Shown here piece after piece: positions 8,846 through 17,071 of a stretch of DNA of 49,023 nt; the stretch's first letter is position 1; the number at the start of each line of letters is the position of its first letter. A model generated the notes under the pieces. The model did not search any database and was not told the DNA's origin. It saw nothing but the letters and a program-made list of their open reading frames with translations. Made by a program: the position numbers and the translations under genes. Source of the DNA: Treponema sp. (GTDB taxonomy: Bacteria > Spirochaetota > Spirochaetia > Treponematales > Treponemataceae); the NCBI GenBank assembly GCA_016296655.1, contig JAEDIW010000015.1, forward strand, positions 1 through 49,023, written 5' to 3'.

Positions 8846-10297
8846 ATGCTTGAAAAATTAACTGGTGCTTTTAGTGATATTATAAGAACCGTAAGCGGAA
8901 AGGCTTCAATTACGGAAAAAAATATTGAAGAATCCGTTGAAAAAATAAAGATGGCCTTGCTTGAGGCTGATGTAAATCTGCGTGTTGTACGCAGGTTTGT
9001 AAACAGTACTGTTGAAGAGGCAAAGGGTGAAAAAGTTCTGCGCGCGGTTGACCCTGGCCAGCAGTTTGTAAAAATCATTTATGATAAAATTGTTGAACTT
9101 TTGGGTTCGTCAAAGACTGACCTTGCATTGAAGGGGCCTGACACTCAGTCGGTTATTCTGCTGCTCGGTCTGCAGGGTGCTGGTAAAACTACAGCTGCCC
9201 ACAAACTTGCTGCAAAGTTGAAAAAAGAAGGCAGGCGTCCTGTTCTTGCTGCATGTGATCTTGTACGTCCTGCAGCTGTAGAACAGCTTTGCGTACTTGG
9301 TGAAAAAATCGGAGTGCCTGTTTATAAGGAAGAAACAAAGGATGCTGTCCGGGTTGCAAGAAATGCACTTGATTTTGCAAAAAGAAATGGCTGCGATACT
9401 TTGATTCTTGATACAGCAGGACGTTTGCAGATTGATGAAGAAATGATGAAAGAACTTGTTTCTGTAAAATCTGCCATGAAACCTGATGAAGTTGTTCTTG
9501 TTGCAGATGCAATGACTGGTCAGAATGCAGTTGATATTGCAAAAACTTTTGATGAACAGCTTGGAATAACAGGCATTATTCTTACAAAATTTGACTCAGA
9601 TGCCCGTGGCGGTGCAGCTCTTTCCCTGCGTTCTATTACTGGAAAGCCTGTTCTTTTTATTGGTACAGGAGAAAAAACTGAAGATTTTGAGGTTTTCCAT
9701 CCAGAAAGAATTGCAGGCAGAATCCTTGGTATGGGTGATATTGTTTCTTTGGTTGAAAAAGCTCAGGAAACAGTTGACCAGGAAGCTGCTGAAAAAATGC
9801 AGCAGAAAATGGCTCGCAATGAGTTTACTTTGCAGGATATGCTTGAACAGCTGCAGAATGTAAAGAAAATGGGTTCAATGCAGTCAATCCTCGAAATGAT
9901 GCCTGGAATTTCAAGTCAGCTTGCCGGTCAGAACATTGATACAAGCATAATGAAAAAGCAGGAAGCTATCATTCAGTCAATGACAAAAAAAGAGCGGGCA
10001 AATCATCTGATAATCGGACCGAGCCGCAGAAAGCGTATAGCCAAAGGTAGTGGAACTTCTGTTGCCGATGTAAACAAGCTTATAAAACAGTTTGAAAAGT
10101 CTAAGCTGATGATGAAGAAGCTTGGCAGAAACCGTGGCATGCAGGCAAAAATGATGCAGCAGCTTATGGGCTCGCAAGGCGGCAACCCGTCTGGCATGGG
10201 CGGTTTGGGCGGCGGATTTGGAAGCCTTGGAGGTTTAGGCGGAAAAATGCCAGGTGGCTTTGGCGGCGGAAAATTTCCGGGTGGATTTGGCCTGTAA
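8846..10297 (+). CDS. ffh: Signal recognition particle protein Ffh
   Basis: Ffh binds 4.5S RNA and signal sequences and delivers nascent membrane proteins to FtsY and SecYEG. The 483-residue protein has an N domain (1-90), a G domain with GLQGAGKTT (108-116), DTAGRLQID and TKFDSDARGG, and a Met-rich M domain (about 300-435). The tail after residue 445 is Gly- and Met-rich (GGLGGGFGSLGGLGG and similar), an extension seen in some bacteria. GAGAGG before the ATG is the ribosome site and overlaps the gpsA stop. The coupling to gpsA puts membrane-lipid and membrane-protein supply in one transcript. Confidence 0.97.
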   Translation: MLEKLTGAFSDIIRTVSGKASITEKNIEESVEKIKMALLEADVNLRVVRRFVNSTVEEAKGEKVLRAVDPGQQFVKIIYDKIVELLGSSKTDLALKGPDTQSVILLLGLQGAGKTTAAHKLAAKLKKEGRRPVLAACDLVRPAAVEQLCVLGEKIGVPVYKEETKDAVRVARNALDFAKRNGCDTLILDTAGRLQIDEEMMKELVSVKSAMKPDEVVLVADAMTGQNAVDIAKTFDEQLGITGIILTKFDSDARGGAALSLRSITGKPVLFIGTGEKTEDFEVFHPERIAGRILGMGDIVSLVEKAQETVDQEAAEKMQQKMARNEFTLQDMLEQLQNVKKMGSMQSILEMMPGISSQLAGQNIDTSIMKKQEAIIQSMTKKERANHLIIGPSRRKRIAKGSGTSVADVNKLIKQFEKSKLMMKKLGRNRGMQAKMMQQLMGSQGGNPSGMGGLGGGFGSLGGLGGKMPGGFGGGKFPGGFGL

Positions 10298-10311
10298 AAG
10301 TGCCGGGTGCT

Positions 10312-10338
10312 GCTGATTCTGCATAAAACTGAATCAGC
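10312..10338. terminator. Hairpin between convergent ffh and the CBM48-like gene
   Basis: GCTGATTC and GAATCAGC pair perfectly around an 11-base loop. The stem overlaps the stop codon of the minus-strand gene. The U-tract is weak on both strands, so termination efficiency is uncertain. Confidence 0.55.
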
Positions 10339-11062
10339 TTTGCGGAATGCCTGTTATTTTTAATACAGAGGCAACCCGACCGTCTGCAGTGTAGGCGCGT
10401 TCAGGGTTTGCTGAGTCTACGATTGACTGCATTCCGTTATAAAAATTGTAGTAGTAGGTTCCTTCCGGCAGATGCAAATCCAGCGTATAAACTCCAGGTT
10501 TTACTTCTGAAAGTGTATAAATCCAGGAGTCCCAGTTTGTAAAGGAACCTCCGAGCCGTATTTTTTGACCAGCTTGACCTTTGTAAACAAAATGTACCAG
10601 ATTTGACCTTTCAATCTGAGTAACGGGAACTGTTTCACGGTTTATGTCGACTTTTGAGAGCCTGATTCCATTTTCCCTGTTATATTCAGAATTTGGATTT
10701 TGAGGATCAACTGTCCAAAGTCCGTCAATAATCAGGCGGTAGGAGATGGATTCTGCATTTTTTGGAATGTCAAGAATATAGAAAAACCAGGAATCTGTTT
10801 CTTCGTCATCAAAATTTCTGAAAGTACGTAACTTAAACGGATGGATTTTCTTGAAATTTTCAAAATCGAATGCAATGCCTACAAAGTGTGACTTGTGTTC
10901 GGCAGTAAAGACAATACAGTCATTTATTATTTGAGGCGCATTTACTCCTGTGATTCTTGACAGAAGTTCGTCGGTAATTGCGGTTTTGGAGATGTCAAAT
11001 TCCTGAGCTTGCATGGACATAAGAAGTCCTGCCGTAAAAAGAGAAAGAAATAGACGTTTCAT
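10334..11062 (-). CDS. Secreted protein with two CBM48/E-set glycogen-binding-like domains
   Basis: A signal peptide (MKRLFLSLFTAGLLMSMQAQ) precedes about 220 residues that appear to hold two related beta-sandwich domains. The first ends in ISYRLIIDGLWTVDPQNPNS, typical of CBM48/AMPK-type glycogen-binding modules. The second has IRLGGSFTNWDSWIYTLSEV and PEGTYYYNFYNG, again CBM48-like. No catalytic domain follows, so it may bind alpha-glucan or act as a structural envelope protein. It has no Shine-Dalgarno; GATAAT lies six bases before the ATG, suggesting a leaderless transcript. The function is inferred from the fold only. Confidence 0.75.
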   Translation of the reverse strand: MKRLFLSLFTAGLLMSMQAQEFDISKTAITDELLSRITGVNAPQIINDCIVFTAEHKSHFVGIAFDFENFKKIHPFKLRTFRNFDDEETDSWFFYILDIPKNAESISYRLIIDGLWTVDPQNPNSEYNRENGIRLSKVDINRETVPVTQIERSNLVHFVYKGQAGQKIRLGGSFTNWDSWIYTLSEVKPGVYTLDLHLPEGTYYYNFYNGMQSIVDSANPERAYTADGRVASVLKITGIPQS

Positions 11063-11174
11063 GTTAATATTATCGGAAAAAAATTGCGAAAATTAAGGTC
11101 TATGAAAGAATACTGTAGTTTTTTTGTTTATTTTGCCAATTTTTTAAGGTTTTGCAGAAGTAAAAAACAGCTTT

Positions 11175-11285
11175 CCGAAGCCTGACTAGCCGGCTATGTA
11201 AGGGCGCAAAGCGGCCTGCAGAGGTGCAGGCTGAAGCGAAAGCGGAACCCTGGAACAGCCGTCTGCCCATGCCGTCGCTCCTAAA
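11175..11285. repeat. GC-rich intergenic island B
   Basis: This stretch is markedly richer in G and C than its surroundings and is packed with short inverted repeats (CTAGCCGGCTA, CCTGCAGAGGTGCAGG, GCGAAAGC). It occupies most of the gap between two minus-strand genes. Its composition matches the islands at 11762-11945, 21752-21985, 42855-43005 and 46555-46680, but I could align only two of those in detail. No reading frame is convincing. Confidence 0.6.
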
Positions 11286-11303
11286 AAAAATTTGAGTGAA
11301 GGT

Positions 11304-11684
11304 TCAGGTGGAAGAAATTTTCTGGTTGAAAAACTGGTCGATTTTTTCAAAAAGTTCGCCAAGGTTTACAGGAGTTAGAATTGTGCCTGAAAAATTGCCT
11401 CCCCAAGTTGAAACGTGGTCGCGGTAGTCAAGTTCGTCGCCTATAAAAACTTTGGGAATGCTGGACAGGGCCGGATTTTTTATGATTTTGTGAAAACAAA
11501 TTACGTCTTCGCCTGTAAGTGCTTGAAAATGCATTAAAATCAGGTCCGTGGAGCATGTATTTATGTGCGCACAGATGTCCTCAATGGCATAGTTCAGCAC
11601 GGAAAGTTCAAATTTTTCCGAAAGTGCTGAATTTATTTCCTGAGAAAATCTTGGACTGTTGCTGACCAATAAAATTTTATTCAC
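11304..11684 (-). CDS. Degenerate response-regulator receiver (pseudo-receiver) domain protein
   Basis: The 126 residues follow the CheY-like pattern: MNKILLVSNSPRFSQEINSA for beta1-alpha1, STDLILMHFQALTGED for beta3, IPKVFIGDE for beta4 and SGTILTPVNLGELFEKI for beta5-alpha5. Key residues are changed. The acidic pair after beta1 is Ser-Asn, the phospho-acceptor Asp after DLILM is His, and the beta5 Lys is Thr (ILTP instead of xxKP). It should therefore not be phosphorylated in the usual way. It has no output domain. The start is GTG, seven bases after a perfect TATAAT and without a ribosome site. Confidence 0.7.
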   Translation of the reverse strand: MNKILLVSNSPRFSQEINSALSEKFELSVLNYAIEDICAHINTCSTDLILMHFQALTGEDVICFHKIIKNPALSSIPKVFIGDELDYRDHVSTWGGNFSGTILTPVNLGELFEKIDQFFNQKISST

Positions 11685-11761
11685 TTTTTAAATTATAACG
11701 CGGATTTTGAAATTCTCTTGAATTTCTAAAAAATGTTTTGCCCTGACAGTGTTTTTTTTTG

Positions 11762-11945
11762 GAGCGAGGCAGTTGAATGACCGTCCTTTCAGCACTCGGT
11801 TACCCTCGGCGGCTTCAGGGGCTGTCTAATAGGATGTCATGCTTGTTTATTTCAGCATCTAAGCCGTATATAGTGGAATTATGAACCTTACTTTTGGGAC
11901 AGCCCCTTCCAGTCGCTGGCTTCGCCATGCTTCCAGCACGGGCTA
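11762..11945. repeat. GC-rich island C, interrupted by a mini-element
   Basis: The flanks of the mini-element at 11818-11906 form a GC-rich island. Its left part contains the 16-mer at 11795-11810, and its right part (11907-11943) contains GCTTCGC. Both parts align with the reverse complement of the island at 42903-42971, where only 15 bases separate them. Island C therefore looks like an occupied site of the mini-element. The remaining gap to trpR holds only the trpR promoter. Confidence 0.75.
11818..11906 (+). mobile_element. Mini-element copy M1 (GGGGCTGTC ends)
   Basis: This 89-base element starts GGGGCTGTCTAAT and ends CTTTTGGGACAGCCCC, so its ends form a 9-base terminal inverted repeat. 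Internal sequence (TGTCATGCT, TTTCAGCAT, TATATAG) is shared with the other copies. It is too small to encode a protein, so it would be a non-autonomous MITE-like element. No clear target duplication is seen. Confidence 0.8.
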
Positions 11946-12013
11946 GTCTGGCATCTGAAAAAAAACATTTGAAATGCAGATGTCTTTAAGTTCCATAAAT
12001 TACAAAACTGGTT

Positions 12014-12019
12014 TATAAT
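12014..12019 (+). promoter_or_regulatory. -10 box of trpR, leaderless arrangement
   Basis: A perfect TATAAT ends six bases before the trpR ATG. The -35 region is weak (TTCCAT, 17 bases upstream). There is no ribosome site, so a leaderless transcript is likely. Confidence 0.6.
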
Positions 12020-12025
12020 GTACTT

Positions 12026-12343
12026 ATGGATAGTAACGACTGCGACAGGAATCTTACGGATTCTGCTATTTCTGAAATCTGCAATTTGCTTGCAGAGTGT
12101 AACGATGGTGAATTTATAAAGGAATTTTTGCAATGTCTCTGTACGCCTGCTGAAATCAAGGATTTTGCAAACAGGTGGCTTCTGGTGAAAGAAATTGAAA
12201 ACGGAACGTCGCAGAGGGAGATTGCAAAAAAATTCGGAATGTCCCTTTGTAAAATTACTAGAGGTTCAAAGGAACTTCACAAAGAAAACAGCGCTTTTAA
12301 AAAAATGCTTGAACTTCTCAGTTCTTCAAGTGAAAAAAAATAG
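12026..12343 (+). CDS. trpR: Trp operon repressor family protein (TrpR)
   Basis: TrpR is a tryptophan-responsive repressor. The 105-residue product has the TrpR core: LCTPAEIKDFANRWLLVKEI followed by the helix-turn-helix TSQREIAKKFGMSLCKITRG and SKELHKEN. The CKITRGS motif matches TrpR better than the related YerC/YecD family, which lacks this RGS ending. No trp genes are adjacent, so the target lies elsewhere. The ATG coincides with the predicted transcription start. The gene is framed by two mini-elements (11818-11906 and 12409-12477), which may have separated it from an ancestral operon. Confidence 0.85.
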   Translation: MDSNDCDRNLTDSAISEICNLLAECNDGEFIKEFLQCLCTPAEIKDFANRWLLVKEIENGTSQREIAKKFGMSLCKITRGSKELHKENSAFKKMLELLSSSSEKK

Positions 12344-12408
12344 TTTTTTTTACATTTTGTTGTTCTTCTTCGTAAAAATCATAATTTTTGCAGGGAGAAT
12401 TTGCAATG

Positions 12409-12477
12409 TGTGTCTAATTCGATGTCATGCTGAATTAGTTTCAGCATGACACTATGAATTTTACTTTTTGGCAGCTC
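12409..12477 (+). mobile_element. Degenerate mini-element copy M2
   Basis: The stretch reads GTGTGTCTAATTC at the left and TTTTACTTTTTGGCAGC at the right, recognisable but decayed ends of the GGGGCTGTC family. It lacks about 20 bases from the middle. Its centre holds a perfect 12-base stem, TGTCATGCTGAA/TTCAGCATGACA, which may now act as a transcription barrier between trpR and the convergent ankyrin gene. Confidence 0.7.
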
Positions 12478-12513
12478 GAAACGGCTTTTGTCTGCCAGTA
12501 TATTGCTGCATTG

Positions 12514-15351
12514 CTATTGTTTTAATAGCTGTGCAATTTCAGTTTTCTGCCAGTTTACTGCAATGTTATATGCTGTTTCTCCTGCAATGTTTTTTACTGC
12601 AGGATTGATGTCTGCTGCAAGCAGTTTTTTGACTGTTTCTGCATTGCTAAGTTTTGCAGCATAGTGCAGGATTGTGTTTCCCTGCATGTCGGTTTTGTGA
12701 GCTGCATATTTTAGAATAGTGTTCAGCAGAAGCTGGTCGTTTTTTTGCAGGGCTAGGCTTACCGTGCAGCCGTCTTTTTTGCCGGATGCTGTAAACGGAT
12801 TTGCTCCTCCTGAAAGCAGTGCATCAACTGAGGCAAGCTGATTTGTTTCTGCTGCAAGATAAAGCGGTGTAACACCTGATGAATTTCTTGTGTCAAAGGG
12901 ATAATTTTCGCTTATAAGTTCATTTATCACTGCAACTTTCGCATTGTTTGCAACTGCAATGTGCATGAGTGTGTTTCCGTCGGAGTCGGTCAGATTTTTG
13001 TTTTTGCCGACTACAGCACGGATTATGTCTTCGCTTTTTGTCAGGGAAAGGGCAAATGGAGTTGTGCCGTTTTTGTCACGGCTTAGAGCATCTCCGCCTG
13101 ACTGTTGAATTTTTCTGATGATTTCAACATTTTCTGTAAGAACAGCTTCATGGAATGCGTTTTTGCCGTCAAATTCCTGAATGTACAAATCTGCATTATT
13201 TTTGAGCAGCAGGTTTACGGCATTTACATTCTGTGTCTGTACGGCAAAGCTTAGAATACTTTTGCCTTTAGTATCGCAGGCATTTACGTCTGCTCCATTG
13301 TCCAGCAACAGTTCAGCCATTTCCAGATTACCTGCTGAAACTGCTTCTGCCAGTGGTGTTATGCCTGTGCTATTCTGTGCATTGATGTAAGCTCCTGCAT
13401 TAATTAGTGCAAGAGTTGTGCCGGTAGTGTTCCATCTTACTGCAGAATGCAGGGCTGTGCTTCCAGAGTTGTCCCTTACTTTAAAATCTGCACCAAGCTT
13501 TACCAGAAGTTCAATGAGAGAACCGTTGTCTGTTTTTACAGCTGAAAACAGCGGTGTTTCTCCGTTTGCATTTTTTGCGTTTATATCGGCACCTTTTTCC
13601 TTGAGCAGCGTAATTGCACCGCTTTCTTCCCATTCTGCTGCATAATGCATTGCTGTGTTGCCTGAACCGTCAGTTGCTGCAATTGTTTTTGAGGTGATAA
13701 TCCATTCGCAGATGTCTCCACCCATTGCAAAAGCAATTCTCAGTGGCGAATAGTTTCTTGTATTTGTTATGAAAATATTTGCATCCATATTAACTAAAAG
13801 GTCGCCTATGTCCCTTCTGTTTTTCTGAATTGCTATGTACAAAGCTGTATTGCCTTCTGCATTGCGTGCATTTATGTCCCTGCACAGGCGGGCTATGTAG
13901 GCAAAGCTTTCGAGAGGGGCATTCTTCAGAATGGCTGTATGAATCGGGGTGTTGCCTTTTGAATCAATGGAATTTACATTGTCTTTTGTAACCAAAGCTT
14001 TTACAGTGCTGAAATTCTGCAAGAGAGCTTCGGTAAGCGGTGATCTGCCGTTTACATCAGATGCATTTATGTCTGCACCTTTTTTTACATAAAAATCAAT
14101 ATGTTCCAGACTGTTCATCTCTACTGCCATCAGCAGAGGTGTAACACCTTCCTTGTTTCTGGCATTTAAGTCGGCCTTAAATTTTACCAGCAGATCCAAA
14201 ATTTCTGGCTGAACGTTCATGAGAGTTGCTGTATGCAGTACGCTGTCACCGAATGTATCTTTTTTCTGGCTGTCTGCACCTTTTGAAAGCAGCAGGGTAT
14301 ACATTTCCTGTTGTTTTTCTTCTGGAATGATTAGAAGAAGCGGTGTTTTTCCGAGTGTGTCGAGTGCATTTACGTCGGCATTGTTTTCCAGAAGCAGCCG
14401 TGCAATTTCTGTATGACCGTTGCGTACCGCGCAGTGTAATGGGGTAGAGCCTGAAATATCCTGAGCTTTTACAGAAGATCCGTTTACTGCAAGATATTTT
14501 GAAACGGCAAAATGACCGAGGCTTGCAGAAATGTGCAGAGGAATTTCACCGTCAGAATAACGGAAATTCATGTTGCGTGCCATAACAGCTTCTTCAAAAT
14601 ATTCAAATTCGCCTGCAATCGGTTGAGCGCCGTCTTTTATCAGTTCAGCAGCAATTTTTACCGAACTGTCATTTTCTGCATCATTCAGGGCAAGCTGCAG
14701 AGGTGTTTTTCCTGCCTTGTCTTTATTGTCAATAGGCAGGCTTTTTTTGATTGCAAGTTGTACTGCTTTTTCGTCATGAAATTTTACAAAATAATGAATT
14801 ATATTCTGACCGTTCTGGTCGTTGAGAGCGGCTGTTCTTTCATTTATCATGATGTCGTAAAAGACTTCATTTTGTTTGAGGGCCTGTTCCAAAGCTGTTT
14901 CATTATTTTTATTTATTGCAAAAATGTCATTCTTCACAACTGATAGAATTCTTGCACTTTCAAAACTGTCATTTTTTATGGCAACATGCAAGGCTGTGTC
15001 GCTGTCGTAATTTTTCAGGGATGAATCAATTCCTTTTGCCAGTAAAAATATACACAAGTCTGCATCGTTTATTTTTGCAGCGGCATGAAGAGCTGTGTTT
15101 CCGTTTTTGTCAATGCTGTTTATGTCAACTTTAGAGGCAAATAATGTTTTTGCTTCTTCGATTTTGCCAAGTTCAATCAGGCGCTGGGCTGAAAGTTCTT
15201 CCTGTACATTGCTTTCAGGAGTTTCAATTTCTGATGCTGCGGTTTCCTGAGCTGCATCTGTCTGTTTTGTTGTTGTACAGCTGAAGAATGCAAACAAACT
15301 GAAAGTAAAAAAAGCTAAAGCTGAAAAAGCTGGAATGAAATTTTTTTTCAT
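12514..15351 (-). CDS. Large ankyrin-repeat lipoprotein
   Basis: The 945-residue product starts MKKNFIPAFSALAFFTFSLF and has a lipobox (LFAFFSC), so it should be lipid-anchored. The rest is an almost uninterrupted run of roughly 25 ankyrin repeats of about 33 residues, with the usual G-x-TALHxAA and LLxxGADxNxxD patterns (for example NGNTALHAAAK near the start and QGNTILHYAAK near the end). Ankyrin arrays bind proteins; the partner is unknown. ATG 15351 is preferred because GGGAG lies eight bases upstream and overlaps the codons of a 5-residue longer frame. It lies downstream of perR. Confidence 0.9.
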   Translation of the reverse strand: MKKNFIPAFSALAFFTFSLFAFFSCTTTKQTDAAQETAASEIETPESNVQEELSAQRLIELGKIEEAKTLFASKVDINSIDKNGNTALHAAAKINDADLCIFLLAKGIDSSLKNYDSDTALHVAIKNDSFESARILSVVKNDIFAINKNNETALEQALKQNEVFYDIMINERTAALNDQNGQNIIHYFVKFHDEKAVQLAIKKSLPIDNKDKAGKTPLQLALNDAENDSSVKIAAELIKDGAQPIAGEFEYFEEAVMARNMNFRYSDGEIPLHISASLGHFAVSKYLAVNGSSVKAQDISGSTPLHCAVRNGHTEIARLLLENNADVNALDTLGKTPLLLIIPEEKQQEMYTLLLSKGADSQKKDTFGDSVLHTATLMNVQPEILDLLVKFKADLNARNKEGVTPLLMAVEMNSLEHIDFYVKKGADINASDVNGRSPLTEALLQNFSTVKALVTKDNVNSIDSKGNTPIHTAILKNAPLESFAYIARLCRDINARNAEGNTALYIAIQKNRRDIGDLLVNMDANIFITNTRNYSPLRIAFAMGGDICEWIITSKTIAATDGSGNTAMHYAAEWEESGAITLLKEKGADINAKNANGETPLFSAVKTDNGSLIELLVKLGADFKVRDNSGSTALHSAVRWNTTGTTLALINAGAYINAQNSTGITPLAEAVSAGNLEMAELLLDNGADVNACDTKGKSILSFAVQTQNVNAVNLLLKNNADLYIQEFDGKNAFHEAVLTENVEIIRKIQQSGGDALSRDKNGTTPFALSLTKSEDIIRAVVGKNKNLTDSDGNTLMHIAVANNAKVAVINELISENYPFDTRNSSGVTPLYLAAETNQLASVDALLSGGANPFTASGKKDGCTVSLALQKNDQLLLNTILKYAAHKTDMQGNTILHYAAKLSNAETVKKLLAADINPAVKNIAGETAYNIAVNWQKTEIAQLLKQ

Positions 15352-15462
15352 CTGCGGGTCTCCCATAAAATCGTTCCCATATATTCTCGGAAAAAAAATA
15401 TGGCAGATTTAGGAGATTTTGAAAGTTTTTGAAATTGAAAACTATGCTGAATAAAAATCTGT

Positions 15463-15900
15463 TTATTTTTGAGTTTTTAGCTGTAAACAGTTTTTGCAGA
15501 TTCCCCAGATATATGTCTGAACCTTGCAAGCTATTACGTCAGGGGGAAGCATTGAGCAGCAATCAGAATTTATTGAAGAAAGTTTTTCTTTTCCGAAAAC
15601 ATCGGAAACTGCACCGCATTTTATGCATTTAAAATGAATGTGTGGAGCTGTGTTTGCATCGTAGCGCAACTTGTCTTCTTCTATTTGAATTGTTTGTACA
15701 AGTCCGTGCTCGGCAAAAAGTTTCAGCGTATTGTAAACAGTTGTTCTTGAAAGTGTAGGGTATTTTGGAAAAAGCTCTGAGTAGATTGTGTCTACGGTTG
15801 GATGAGTATGATGTTCACTGACATATTGAAAAATGGCAACTCTTTGAACGGAAGGTCTTATTCCTGCCTCTGCAATCTGCATAAAATAGTTTTTTTCCAT
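15463..15900 (-). CDS. perR: Fur-family peroxide-responsive regulator (PerR-like)
   Basis: The 145-residue protein has a winged-helix domain (RPSVQRVAIFQYVSEHHTHPTVDTIY through LSRTTVYNTLKLFAEHGLV) and two zinc CxxC pairs (CIKC and CKNC). The residues corresponding to the PerR metal site of B. subtilis are visible: His in THPTVD, Asp in RYDAN, two His in PHIH, and Asp (not Glu) in AVSDV, which favours PerR over Fur. It likely senses peroxide by iron-catalysed His oxidation. The ATG at 15900 has GGAG eight bases upstream; upstream GTG and ATG codons are too close to it. The neighbouring rubrerythrin is a logical target. Confidence 0.8.
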   Translation of the reverse strand: MEKNYFMQIAEAGIRPSVQRVAIFQYVSEHHTHPTVDTIYSELFPKYPTLSRTTVYNTLKLFAEHGLVQTIQIEEDKLRYDANTAPHIHFKCIKCGAVSDVFGKEKLSSINSDCCSMLPPDVIACKVQTYIWGICKNCLQLKTQK

Positions 15901-15923
15901 CTTCATCACTCCAGAAGTTCAAC

Positions 15924-15974
15924 AAAAAAAGCGGTTCCTGTTTAATTTTTGTAAAATGTAACAGAAAACCGCTT
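15924..15974 (-). terminator. Terminator after rubrerythrin
   Basis: On the minus strand AAGCGGTT...AACCGCTT forms a long stem extended by CTGTT/AACAG, followed by seven T residues. It separates rubrerythrin from perR, so perR is expressed by read-through or from a weak promoter in 15975-16017. Confidence 0.8.
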
Positions 15975-16017
15975 ACTGTTCTACAAATTTTTAAAAATCG
16001 GTCAGAAAAACTGGAAT

Positions 16018-16563
16018 TTATTTTCCAAAATATCTGGCCAAAAGACCTTCAAAACCTTTGCCATGACGTGCTTCATCTTTTGCCATTTCATGAACAGAAT
16101 CGTGGATGGCATCGTAATTCAGTTCTTTTGCACGTTTTGCAAGCATCAGTTTGCCTTCGCAGGCTCCGTTTTCAGCTGCTGCACGCAGTTCAAGGTTTTT
16201 CTTTGTTGAATTTGTTACAACGTCGCCAAGCATTTCTGCAAAGCGGCTTGCATGGTCAGCTTCTTCAAATGCATAGCGCTTAAAGGCTTCTGCAACTTCC
16301 GGGTAGCCTTCCCGATCTGCCTGTCTTGACATGGCCAGATACATTCCAACCTCGCAGCATTCACCGTTGAAGTTGTCTTTAAGTCCCTGAATAACTTCTG
16401 GATCAAGATTTTTTGCAATGCCGATTTCATGTTCGCATGCATAGCCTTTGCTTTCTACCTTTTCTGCAAATTTATCACTTGTTGCACCGCACTGTGGACA
16501 TTTTTCAGGAGCATTATCACCTGTATGAACATATCCGCATACTTTACAAACCCATTTTTTCAT
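16018..16563 (-). CDS. Rubrerythrin (N-terminal rubredoxin domain, reverse type)
   Basis: The 181-residue protein begins with a rubredoxin domain (C6-x2-C9, C22-x2-C25) followed by a ferritin-like di-iron domain with the Glu and His residues expected (for example FNGECCEVGMYLAMSRQADREGY, FEEADHASRFAEML and KDEARHGKGFEGLL). This order is the reverse of classical rubrerythrin and matches the NADH peroxidase type of anaerobes, which removes hydrogen peroxide. The ATG follows GGAGGG. Its upstream region carries TTTGTAA/TTACAAA inverted repeats that look like PerR operators. It protects anaerobic metabolism in the cytoplasm. Confidence 0.93.
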   Translation of the reverse strand: MKKWVCKVCGYVHTGDNAPEKCPQCGATSDKFAEKVESKGYACEHEIGIAKNLDPEVIQGLKDNFNGECCEVGMYLAMSRQADREGYPEVAEAFKRYAFEEADHASRFAEMLGDVVTNSTKKNLELRAAAENGACEGKLMLAKRAKELNYDAIHDSVHEMAKDEARHGKGFEGLLARYFGK

Positions 16564-16603
16564 GTTTCCCTCCAGGCTGTCGCCGTTTGTCTAAATTTTC
16601 TTG

Positions 16604-16684
16604 TTACAAAAGTTTGTTTGTAATCTTAGCTATATAATAACGAAAAATAGAATGTTGTCAATACAAATTTGTAATAATTACAAA
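16604..16684 (-). promoter_or_regulatory. Rubrerythrin promoter with PerR-like operators
   Basis: On the minus strand TTGACA (16656-16661) is followed after 16 bases by TATTAT (16634-16639). Upstream of the -35 lies TTTGTAATAATTACAAA (16668-16684), a perfect 8-1-8 palindrome, overlapping TACAAATTTGTA (16662-16673). Downstream, near the predicted start, TTACAAA and TTTGTAA face each other at 16604-16623. The 7-1-7 core resembles the PerR box pattern. Confidence 0.7.
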
Positions 16685-17044
16685 AATATAATAATTATAT
16701 TTTTAAGACCTCAGTATTTTCTGTGCAAATGCCATCATGCCTGTCCAGACAGCCTGTGCTACTATGACTGAAGCCCAGGGTTTTAAGGCTGTTTCTGGAT
16801 CTTTTTTACCCTTTTTTCTGGAATTTTCATGTCTTTCAGTGAAAAAAAGACCCGTTTTTTACGGTTTTAAAATATTTTCTGCAACATCTGAATCCTTTCA
16901 GACTTTTTCCACCTCTTGAAAATTCAGATTTTATGAAAATTTATTATTTGCATAAAAGGTTAGCAGAAATAAGTTTATTTGTAATTTGTTGAAATATAAA
17001 GAATTATGATATATTTTATTTTTTTTTAAGATTTTTATAAAAAC
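16685..17044. other. Intergenic stretch without a convincing gene
   Basis: The frame at 16737-16919 on the plus strand lacks a ribosome site and resembles nothing. On the minus strand, about 46 codons ending at 16706 read as plausible protein (containing PETALKPWASVIVAQAVW) but have no early start codon and are closed by a stop, so this could be a gene remnant or chance. AAATAA and TTATTT face each other at 16967-16980, about 70 bases upstream of the sigma-54 promoter, a possible activator site. Confidence 0.4.
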
Positions 17045-17061
17045 TTGGCACAGAAATTGCT
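17045..17061 (+). promoter_or_regulatory. Sigma-54 (-24/-12) promoter of hsp20
   Basis: TTGGCACAGAAATTGCT matches the sigma-54 consensus YTGGCACG-N4-TTGCW at all but one position. The GG and GC pairs are exactly ten bases apart. Transcription should start near 17072, giving a leader of about 100 bases. Such promoters require an AAA+ activator, which would bind upstream. Confidence 0.85.
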
Positions 17062-17071
17062 ATATATTCTA

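Noticed and set aside
13181..15134. Several plus-strand frames opposite the ankyrin gene
   Set aside because: They are shadows of the repeat structure of the real minus-strand gene.
16737..16919. 60-codon plus-strand frame between rubrerythrin and hsp20
   Set aside because: No ribosome site, no recognisable motif and a Phe/Ser-rich composition typical of AT-rich non-coding DNA.
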